A stretch of 64,000 nucleotides of DNA from Hyphomonas neptunium ATCC 15444. Its GTDB lineage: Bacteria; Pseudomonadota; Alphaproteobacteria; Caulobacterales; Hyphomonadaceae. The stretch is from assembly GCF_000013025.1 (NCBI RefSeq), contig NC_008358.1, forward strand, positions 930,001 through 994,000, given 5' to 3'. The position numbers were made by a program, and so were the translations under genes. The notes below the pieces were generated by a model. The model made no database searches. It saw only the letters and a program-made list of their open reading frames with translations, and had not been told where the DNA came from. Positions 58,303 to 64,000 of the stretch are shown here, piece by piece. Within the stretch, counting starts at the first letter, position 1. The number at the start of each line of letters is the position of its first letter.

Positions 58303-58761
58303 ATGGGAACCCACCTGCTGCCCATTCGTTCTACCTGCATGAGCAACGACCTGTTCCGCCTGATCTATGTAAGCACAGCCCGCCCCGGCCTGTCGGAGGA
58401 GGATATGTTGAGCATTCTCAACACGTCCCAGTCCAATAACGATGAGCGCCGGATCACCGGCTATCTGGTGCACAATGGCGACAACTTCATGCAGCTTCTT
58501 GAAGGGCCGCGCCCAGAAGTTGCCACAATCTTTGGCCGCATCCTTGAGGATGACCGCCATGGCGGCGTGGTGCGCATTCTGGCCGAGCAGGCCGACCGCC
58601 GGGTTTTTCCCGACTGGTCGATGAATTATTTCCGCGTCGACCAGGGCGGGGGCAATGGCTGGATGCTGGTGCGCCGGGACGACCCGATCGACAGCCTGAT
58701 GCCGGCGCATGTGCCGCGGGACCTGATCTACGCTTTCTCGAAATTCATCCGGCAGACCTGA
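58303..58761 (+). CDS. Stand-alone BLUF blue-light photoreceptor
   Basis: A 152-residue BLUF protein. All key residues are in register with AppA by an offset of one: Tyr22 in LIYVS, Asn46 in NNDERR, Gln64 in FMQLLEG, Trp105 and Met107 in DWSMNYF. It should bind FAD and change its Tyr-Gln hydrogen bonds in blue light. About 40 residues follow the domain, too short for an effector domain, so it likely acts by binding a partner. The start at 58303 has GGAGAAGC upstream; ATG 58339 is an alternative with no ribosome site. Confidence 0.94.
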   Translation: MGTHLLPIRSTCMSNDLFRLIYVSTARPGLSEEDMLSILNTSQSNNDERRITGYLVHNGDNFMQLLEGPRPEVATIFGRILEDDRHGGVVRILAEQADRRVFPDWSMNYFRVDQGGGNGWMLVRRDDPIDSLMPAHVPRDLIYAFSKFIRQT

Positions 58762-58840
58762 CGGCGCGTTCGCTGACTGGGTTGGTGCTTGCCGCAGCCA
58801 CGCGCAAACGCTGTGGGGAGAGGGCGCGGTGAGCCTGAGC

Positions 58841-60838
58841 CTAGATGTCGAGCTCTTCGACGAAGGCGGCGTTTTCCTGGATGAAGCGGAAGCGGAGTTC
58901 GGCTTTTTTGCCCATCAGGGTGTTGATGAGGTCGGCGGGATTGATTTCGAGATCATCCATTGCCGCCGGGAGCGTGACGCGCGCCAGCGTGCGGCTGGAC
59001 GGGTTCATGGTGGTTTCTTTGAGCTGGGCGGGGTTCATTTCGCCCAGACCCTTGAAGCGCGTCATCTCGACCTTCTGGTTGCCCTTGAAGTGTTCCTTCA
59101 TGATCCGGGCCCGGTCGGCGTCATCCATGGCGTAATGGATGTTGCCCTTGTTCGAGAGTTTGAACAGGGGCGGCAGGGCGAGATAGAGCCGCCCGCTTTC
59201 GATCAGGCCGGGGGTGAGCCGGTAGAAGAAGGTGATGAGCAGGGCGGCGATGTGGGCCCCGTCGACGTCCGCATCGGTCATGATGATGATGCGCTCATAG
59301 CGCAGATCGTCGATGTTGAACTTGCGACCGAGTTCTGTGCCGAGGGCGAGGGAGAGGTCGGCCAGTTCCTGGTTGCCCATCAGCTTGTCGTCTGAAGCGC
59401 TTTCGACGTTGAGGATCTTGCCGCGCAGGGGGAGGATCGCCTGCGTCTCGCGGTTGCGGGCCTGTTTGGCGGAGCCGCCGGCCGAGTCGCCTTCGACGAG
59501 GAAGAGTTCGGTGCCTTCCGGGCCTTTAGCCGAGCAATCGGCGAGTTTGCCGGGGAGGCGGAGTTTCTTGGTGGCAGACTTTCGGCTGATTTCCTTGGCC
59601 TTGCGGCGCTTGGCGCGTTCATCGGCGCGGTCGATGGCCCAGCCGAGCAGCTTGTTTGCTTCCTTGGGGGAGCCGGCGAGCCAATGGTCGAAGTGGTCCC
59701 GTACCGCGTTTTCCACCAAGCGGAAGGCGTGGGTGGAGGAGAGCTTGTCCTTGGTCTGGCCGACGAATTCAGGGCCACGGATGAAGACCGAGAGGAGGAG
59801 GCCGGAATGGCCCATGACATCCTCGGCGGTGACTTCGGCGGCTTTCTTGTTGCCGGTCAGGTCTCCGAAATTGCGGATGCCCTTGGTGATGGCCGAGCGG
59901 AAGCCGGCTTCGTGGGTGCCGCCTTCGGGCGTCGGGATGGTGTTACAATAGGAGCGGGCGAAGCCGTCTGCCTCGCCAAAGCCGGCCTGGGTCCAGGCGA
60001 TGGCCCATTCGACCTTACCCTCGGCGCCCATGTCAACGAGGCCGGTGAAGGGGGTCTCGGTGATGGTGGACTTGTCGCCGAAGACTTCGGTGAGCTGGTC
60101 GGCCAGGCCATTGGGATAGGAGAGGACGGCTTCGGCGGGGACTTTGGAGTCCTCGGGAAGAAGCTCGGGATCGCAGGACCAGCGCACTTCGACGCCGCGG
60201 AAGAGGTAAGCCTTCGAGCGCGCCATCTGGAAGAGGCGCTGGGGGCGCCAGCGGAGCTTGTCGCCGAAGATCTGGAAGTCGGGCTTGAAGCGCACGGAGG
60301 TGCCGCGCCGGTTGGGCGCAGCGCCGACCTTCTGGAGCTTGCCGAGCGGCAGGCCGCGCGAGAAATCCTGGCGGTAGAGCGTGCGGTCGCGGGCGACTTC
60401 GACTTCGACGAGTTCAGACAGGGCGTTGACGACCGAGATGCCGACGCCGTGGAGGCCTCCGGCGGTGGAGTAGGCTTTGTCGGAGAATTTGCCGCCCGAA
60501 TGGAGCGTCGTCATGATGACTTCGAGCGCTGATTTCTTGGGGAATTTCGGGTGCGGGTCGATCGGGATGCCGCGGCCATTGTCGACCACGGTGAGGAAGC
60601 CGTCAGCGTCGAGCTTGATGTCGATGCGGTTGGCATAGCCGGCAACGGCTTCGTCCATGGCGTTGTCGAGGACTTCAGCGAAGAGGTGGTGCCAGGCGCG
60701 CTCATCGGTGCCGCCGATATACATGCCGGGGCGCTTGCGGACGGGCTCAAGGCCTTCGAGGACCTCGATGTCCTTGGCGGAATAGCCCGCTGTGCCCGCC
60801 AGCAGGTCGTCTTGCTTCATCTGCCGCGCTGAGGACAT
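58841..60838 (-). CDS. parE: DNA topoisomerase IV subunit B
   Basis: A 665-residue ParE. The GHKL ATPase has EVLDNAMDEAVAGYA and VVDNGRGIPIDPHP; TAGGLHGVGISVVNALS is the glycine-rich lid. The transducer and TOPRIM follow, with LFLVEGDSAGGSAKQARNR and MTDADVDGAHIAALL as metal-binding parts. The end has MKGLGEMNPAQL-like FKGLGEMNPAQLKETTM. It decatenates sister chromosomes with ParC. GGAG at a spacing of nine bases supports ATG 60838 over GTG 60856. A perfect CtrA-type box lies 73 bases upstream of this start. Confidence 0.96.
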   Translation of the reverse strand: MSSARQMKQDDLLAGTAGYSAKDIEVLEGLEPVRKRPGMYIGGTDERAWHHLFAEVLDNAMDEAVAGYANRIDIKLDADGFLTVVDNGRGIPIDPHPKFPKKSALEVIMTTLHSGGKFSDKAYSTAGGLHGVGISVVNALSELVEVEVARDRTLYRQDFSRGLPLGKLQKVGAAPNRRGTSVRFKPDFQIFGDKLRWRPQRLFQMARSKAYLFRGVEVRWSCDPELLPEDSKVPAEAVLSYPNGLADQLTEVFGDKSTITETPFTGLVDMGAEGKVEWAIAWTQAGFGEADGFARSYCNTIPTPEGGTHEAGFRSAITKGIRNFGDLTGNKKAAEVTAEDVMGHSGLLLSVFIRGPEFVGQTKDKLSSTHAFRLVENAVRDHFDHWLAGSPKEANKLLGWAIDRADERAKRRKAKEISRKSATKKLRLPGKLADCSAKGPEGTELFLVEGDSAGGSAKQARNRETQAILPLRGKILNVESASDDKLMGNQELADLSLALGTELGRKFNIDDLRYERIIIMTDADVDGAHIAALLITFFYRLTPGLIESGRLYLALPPLFKLSNKGNIHYAMDDADRARIMKEHFKGNQKVEMTRFKGLGEMNPAQLKETTMNPSSRTLARVTLPAAMDDLEINPADLINTLMGKKAELRFRFIQENAAFVEELDI

Positions 60839-60910
60839 GGACTGCTTCTCCGTCACTGAAAGCCGCCGATGACCCGGCGGAACTGTCGTGGCAGATAGGA
60901 GGTTAAAGCC

Positions 60911-60925
60911 TTAACGGCGCATTAA
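60911..60925 (-). promoter_or_regulatory. Perfect CtrA-type box upstream of parE
   Basis: TTAA (60911-60914), seven bases, TTAA (60922-60925), followed by CC, is an exact match to the Caulobacter CtrA consensus TTAA-N7-TTAA(C). It lies in the gap between the divergent parE and lon genes, 73 bases from the parE ATG and 228 bases from lon. A further TTAA is at 60903-60906. The rest of the 315-base gap has no gene I can support. Confidence 0.6.
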
Positions 60926-61033
60926 CCTTCGGCTTTCTGCCAGATAGCAGGACATCTGGCGGGGTTTGCCGGGTGGGGCAAGGGGGCCACGGTTGCGTAA
61001 GCGCAATTCACAGGATTGTTGAGCAGCGTTCAG

Positions 61034-61062
61034 CTTGAAGGGTTAAGCTGGGGTTTCCACAT
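61034..61062 (+). promoter_or_regulatory. Candidate heat-shock (sigma-32-like) promoter of lon
   Basis: CTTGAA at 61034-61039 followed after 17 bases by CCACAT (61057-61062) resembles a sigma-32 promoter. lon is a heat-shock gene in many bacteria. Distance to the ATG at 61154 is ~90 bases. The -10 match is partial, so this is tentative. Confidence 0.35.
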
Positions 61063-61153
61063 TCCCACTGTCGCCCAATTAATGTCCTAGTGTGGCATGA
61101 CAGGGTATAAGGGTTGCTGCTCAGCGGGACCCGAATCAAAGGAGGCACTTCAG

Positions 61154-63574
61154 ATGCCAAAGACAAAAACAGTGCCGGTGTTGCCGCTTCGGGACATCGT
61201 TGTTTTTCCTGACATGGTCGCCCCCCTCTTTGTGGGCCGCGACAAGTCCGTCCGGGCGCTCGAGATGATCGACGAGTCCGACAATGAGATCATGCTGGTG
61301 GCCCAGAAGGATGCGGCCGTCGACAACCCTGTGACCAGTGACCTGCATGCGACGGGCACGCTGGCGACCATCCTGCAACTCTTGAAGCTGCCCGATGGCA
61401 CCGTGAAGGTGCTGGTCGAGGGCCGCTCGCGCGCGCGCCTGGTGGCGCTGCATGACCGGGCCGAGTATTTCGAGGCTGAGGTTGAGGCCATTCCGGAAGC
61501 CGATGCGTCGGGCGCTGATGTGCAGGCGCTGATGCGCGCCGTGCAGGAGCAGTTCGAGAACTATGTGAAGCTTAACCGCAAGATCCCGCCTGAGGCGGTG
61601 ACCACGATCAGCCAGCTGACTGATCCGGGCCGGCTTGCCGATCAGGTGGCGTCAAACCTCTCTGTGAAGCTTTCCGACAAGCAGGAATTGCTGGAGATGC
61701 CGGAGGTTAAAGACCGGCTGGAGAAGGTCTTCTCGCTGATGGAAGGCGAGATGGGCATGCTGCAGATGGAGCGGAAGATCAAAAACCGCGTCAAGCGGCA
61801 GATGGAGAAGACCCAGCGCGAATATTATCTCAACGAGCAGATGAAGGCGATCCAGCGCGAGCTGGGCGATTCTGGCGGCGAGGGCGGCGAGCGCGATGAG
61901 CTGGCCGAGCTTGACCAGAAGATTGCCGACACGCCGCTGAGCCAGGAAGCGCGCACCAAGGCCGAAGCCGAGATGAAGAAGCTGCGTCAGATGTCGCCGA
62001 TGTCGGCGGAATCGACGGTTGTGCGGAACTATCTCGACTGGATTCTGTCGCTGCCCTGGGGCAAGCGGAAGGACATCGAAACTGACCTTCTCAAAGCCGA
62101 GAAGCAGCTCGATGACGACCATTACGGCCTCGACAAGGTGAAAGAGCGTATTCTCGAATACCTCGCCGTGCAGAAGCGGACCGGGCGCCTCAAAGGCCCG
62201 ATCCTCTGTCTCGTCGGGCCTCCGGGCGTGGGTAAGACCTCGCTGGGCCGCTCGATTGCCGAAGCCACGGGACGCGACTTTGTGCGTGTGTCGCTGGGCG
62301 GCGTGCGCGATGAGAGCGAGATCCGCGGTCACCGCCGGACCTATATCGGCTCGATGCCGGGCCGGGTGATCCAGAGCCTGAAGAAGACCAAGAGCGGCAA
62401 CCCGCTGTTCCTGCTCGACGAGATCGACAAGATGGGCATGGACCATCGCGGCGATCCGGCTTCGGCGCTGCTCGAAGTGCTCGACCCTGAGCAGAACTCG
62501 ACGTTCAACGACCATTATCTGGAGGTCGACTATGACCTCTCCGACGTGATGTTCGTGACGACGGCGAACTCGCTCAACATGCCTCAGCCGCTGCTGGACC
62601 GGATGGAGATCATCCGTATCGCGGGCTACACCGAAGAAGAGAAGCTGGAGATCACCAAGCGCCACCTCATTCCGCAGGTGCGCGAGGATCATGGTCTCAG
62701 GGATGACGAATGGATCGTGACCGACGAGGCCATCCGCGACCTGATCCGCTACTATTCGCGTGAAGCGGGCGTGCGGAGCCTGAAGCGTGAAGTTTCGCGC
62801 CTTGCCCGCAAGGCTGTGCGTGAGATTGCAACGGGCGAGCATACGAGCCTGACCATCGATTCGGACAATCTCGCCAAATATGCGGGCGTCCGGAAGCATC
62901 GCTACGGCCTTGCCGACGAAACCGATCAGGTGGGCGCTGTCACCGGCCTTGCCTGGACGGAAGTGGGCGGCGACCTGCTGACCATCGAGGCGGTGAAAAT
63001 GCCCGGCCGGGGCGCGATGAAGGTGACGGGTAACCTGCGCGATGTGATGAAGGAGTCGATTTCGGCGGCCAGCTCGCTCGTGCGGGCCCGCTCTGTGGAC
63101 CTCGGCATCAAGCCGACCGTGTTCAACACGACCGACATCCACGTGCACGTGCCAGATGGCGCAACGCCCAAGGATGGCCCGTCTGCGGGCGCGGCCATGA
63201 CCACGGCCATCGTTTCGCTGCTGACCGGCATTCCGGTGAACCGCGAAGTGGCGATGACAGGCGAGATATCCTTGCGTGGACGGGTGCTGCCGATTGGCGG
63301 CCTCAAGGAGAAACTGCTCGCGGCCCTGCGCGGCGGCATCAAGACGGTGCTGATCCCGAAGGAAAACGAGAAGGACCTCGATGAGATCCCCGATAACGTC
63401 AAAACCGGCATGAAGATCATTCCGGTGTCGGACATCCAGGAAGTGCTGAAACTGGCGCTGACCGGGCCTCTGACGGCGATCGAATGGTCTGAAGCCGATG
63501 AGGCGCGCCTGCAGGCGAGCCTGGGCGGCGGACCGGCCCCGGCAACGGACGGCGATGCGGTGCGCACGCACTGA
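61154..63574 (+). CDS. lon: ATP-dependent protease Lon
   Basis: An 806-residue Lon protease. The N-terminal substrate domain starts [23 protein letters not shown]. The AAA part has Walker [10 protein letters not shown] at residues 355-363 and Walker [12 protein letters not shown]. The protease domain has catalytic Ser677 in [10 protein letters not shown] and Lys720 in [14 protein letters not shown], 43 residues apart as in E. coli. Lon degrades misfolded and regulatory proteins; in Caulobacter it destroys CcrM, which links it to the GANTC sites near ctrA. GGAGG at 61141 fixes the start. A clear terminator follows. Confidence 0.97.
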   Translation: MPKTKTVPVLPLRDIVVFPDMVAPLFVGRDKSVRALEMIDESDNEIMLVAQKDAAVDNPVTSDLHATGTLATILQLLKLPDGTVKVLVEGRSRARLVALHDRAEYFEAEVEAIPEADASGADVQALMRAVQEQFENYVKLNRKIPPEAVTTISQLTDPGRLADQVASNLSVKLSDKQELLEMPEVKDRLEKVFSLMEGEMGMLQMERKIKNRVKRQMEKTQREYYLNEQMKAIQRELGDSGGEGGERDELAELDQKIADTPLSQEARTKAEAEMKKLRQMSPMSAESTVVRNYLDWILSLPWGKRKDIETDLLKAEKQLDDDHYGLDKVKERILEYLAVQKRTGRLKGPILCLVGPPGVGKTSLGRSIAEATGRDFVRVSLGGVRDESEIRGHRRTYIGSMPGRVIQSLKKTKSGNPLFLLDEIDKMGMDHRGDPASALLEVLDPEQNSTFNDHYLEVDYDLSDVMFVTTANSLNMPQPLLDRMEIIRIAGYTEEEKLEITKRHLIPQVREDHGLRDDEWIVTDEAIRDLIRYYSREAGVRSLKREVSRLARKAVREIATGEHTSLTIDSDNLAKYAGVRKHRYGLADETDQVGAVTGLAWTEVGGDLLTIEAVKMPGRGAMKVTGNLRDVMKESISAASSLVRARSVDLGIKPTVFNTTDIHVHVPDGATPKDGPSAGAAMTTAIVSLLTGIPVNREVAMTGEISLRGRVLPIGGLKEKLLAALRGGIKTVLIPKENEKDLDEIPDNVKTGMKIIPVSDIQEVLKLALTGPLTAIEWSEADEARLQASLGGGPAPATDGDAVRTH

Positions 63575-63602
63575 TCTGCCAGCGACGCTGAAACTTTTGG
63601 AA

Positions 63603-63629
63603 AAGCCCCCTCGATGAGGGGGCTTTTTT
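63603..63629 (+). terminator. Intrinsic terminator of lon
   Basis: AAGCCCCCTC (63603-63612) and GAGGGGGCTT (63616-63625) form a perfect stem around GAT and are followed by a T-run to 63629, 28 bases after the lon stop. Confidence 0.95.
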
Positions 63630-63698
63630 GTTTGGGGGGTGACAGCAGCAAACCACACTTGCCTTCCTGCCACTCGCCCGGTTAAGAGGGCGGCGGTG

Positions 63699-63774
63699 GG
63701 GCGATTAGCTCAGTTGGTAGAGCGCCTGCTTTACACGCAGGATGTCGGCGGTTCGAGCCCGTCATCGCCCACCA
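63699..63774 (+). tRNA. tRNA-Val (anticodon TAC)
   Basis: A 76-base cloverleaf: acceptor GGGCGAT with ATCGCCC, D-arm TAGCTCAGTTGGTAGAGC, anticodon loop TTTACAC within CCTGC...GCAGG, T-loop GTTCGAGCC, and encoded ACCA. The TAC anticodon reads valine codons. It follows lon, a common alphaproteobacterial neighbourhood. Confidence 0.97.
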
Positions 63775-63821
63775 TTTTCCTTCCCTGGTTGACGTGTTTT
63801 TGCCTTGGTTTTGTACCATGC

Positions 63822-63854
63822 TTGACGCACGCGCCGCGTAGGGCACGCTATAAT
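63822..63854 (+). promoter_or_regulatory. Candidate promoter of the terminal lipoprotein gene
   Basis: A consensus -10 TATAAT lies at 63849-63854, 47 bases before the ATG at 63902. The best -35, TTGACG at 63822-63827, is 21 bases upstream, longer than the ideal 17. So the -10 is convincing and the -35 uncertain. Confidence 0.45.
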
Positions 63855-63901
63855 TGCGCACGCGGCATGCGGGATCGGCCCGCCCACTGGAGGAACACGC
63901 C

Positions 63902-64000
63902 ATGAAACTTTCCCGTCTTCTGATGGTGGCGGCGGCGCCGCTGGTCATGGCTGCCTGTGGCGCGCCGGCGCCGGAACCGGCCGGGGACGCGAGCGCGTCG
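63902..64000 (+). CDS. Lipoprotein (N-terminal part, runs off the window)
   Basis: The open frame from ATG 63902 reaches the right edge and gives 33 residues. MKLSRLLMVAAAPLVMAACG is a lipoprotein signal with lipobox VMAAC, followed by a Pro/Ala-rich linker (GAPAPEPAGDASAS). GGAGGA precedes the start, and a TATAAT -10 lies upstream. The mature protein lies outside the window and cannot be assigned. Confidence 0.75.
   Translation, partial: MKLSRLLMVAAAPLVMAACGAPAPEPAGDASAS

Noticed and set aside
58165-58710. 182-residue N-terminal extension of the SDR antisense to the BLUF gene
   Set aside because: No family match, while the BLUF protein on the other strand has all active-site residues. ATG 58164 has GGGAGA upstream.
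61652-63673. Long open frame (673 codons) antisense to lon
   Set aside because: Lon is certain on the plus strand. The antisense frame is rich in Arg/His/Gly, as happens when high-GC third positions are read backwards, and matches no family.
1-64000. CRISPR arrays, prophage genes, insertion sequences or integrases
   Set aside because: No spaced direct repeats of the CRISPR type and no recognisable transposase, integrase, capsid or terminase were seen; tRNA-Leu and tRNA-Val are not flanked by an integrase.

Overview
The window looks like chromosomal DNA of a high-GC alphaproteobacterium of the Caulobacterales/Rhodobacterales border, most likely family Hyphomonadaceae (Hyphomonas-like). The main reasons are a full-length CtrA with Asp51 and an Ala-Ala C-terminus, GANTC (CcrM-type) sites clustered before ctrA, TTAA-N7-TTAA CtrA-type boxes before other genes, an FlhF-like/FlhG pair beside ctrA, and housekeeping neighbours typical of the group (xseA/purD, thrB/rnhA, map/radC, lon/tRNA-Val). 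I saw no prophage, insertion sequence, integrase or CRISPR array. Species assignment is inference; no database was consulted.

Layout. 0-9 kb: a Tat-type serine hydrolase lipoprotein, an endonuclease/exonuclease/phosphatase-fold protein with a striking CtrA-like triple box in front of it, a GlcD/D2HGDH-type FAD oxidase, a frameshifted small ORF whose tail runs into a dispersed palindromic repeat, a PaiB-like FMN protein, a secreted Sel1 protein with seven C-x7-C repeats, and xseA. 9-15 kb: a methyltransferase, purD, then an ADH-SDR-cupin operon divergent from a TetR regulator over a nested perfect palindrome. 15-27 kb: lipid, CoA and oxygenation genes (ACAD10-type phosphotransferase, MFS, hotdog protein, amidohydrolase, OmpA lipoprotein, DUF2855, enoyl-CoA hydratase homologue, two P450s) and rluB. 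27-30 kb: the flagellar/cell-cycle block flhF-like, flhG, ctrA. 30-35 kb: rnhA, membrane protein, thrB and two MFS paralogues in one direction. 35-45 kb: an ABC-F ATPase, a doubly frameshifted radC behind a LexA-type box, map, a second serine hydrolase, a CinA-type domain protein, an enoyl-CoA hydratase homologue, a DODA dioxygenase, thiolase and a cold-shock protein. 45-58 kb: a DUF2490 protein, a DASS transporter, tRNA-Leu(TAA), an HPP-CBS protein, azoreductase, a flavin monooxygenase-like protein divergent from a histidine-kinase-like protein lacking its phospho-acceptor His, pirin, a second amidohydrolase, alanine dehydrogenase, a TorF-like porin and an SDR. 58-64 kb: a stand-alone BLUF photoreceptor, parE behind a perfect CtrA-type box, lon, tRNA-Val(TAC) and the start of a lipoprotein gene.

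How it fits together. The window is mostly stable core genome with scattered catabolic modules for CoA thioesters, hydroxylated lipids or terpenoids and amino acids. The least ordinary features are regulatory or involve altered active sites: CtrA-type boxes at an EEP gene and at parE, dense GANTC sites before ctrA, the pseudo-kinase, the FlhF-like protein with Arg for the P-loop Lys, the BLUF sensor, the TetR operator and the decayed SOS-box-linked radC. I found no clear multi-gene defence or other wholly new system. The best leads for new biology are the degenerate kinase, the degenerate FlhF and the CtrA-box genes.
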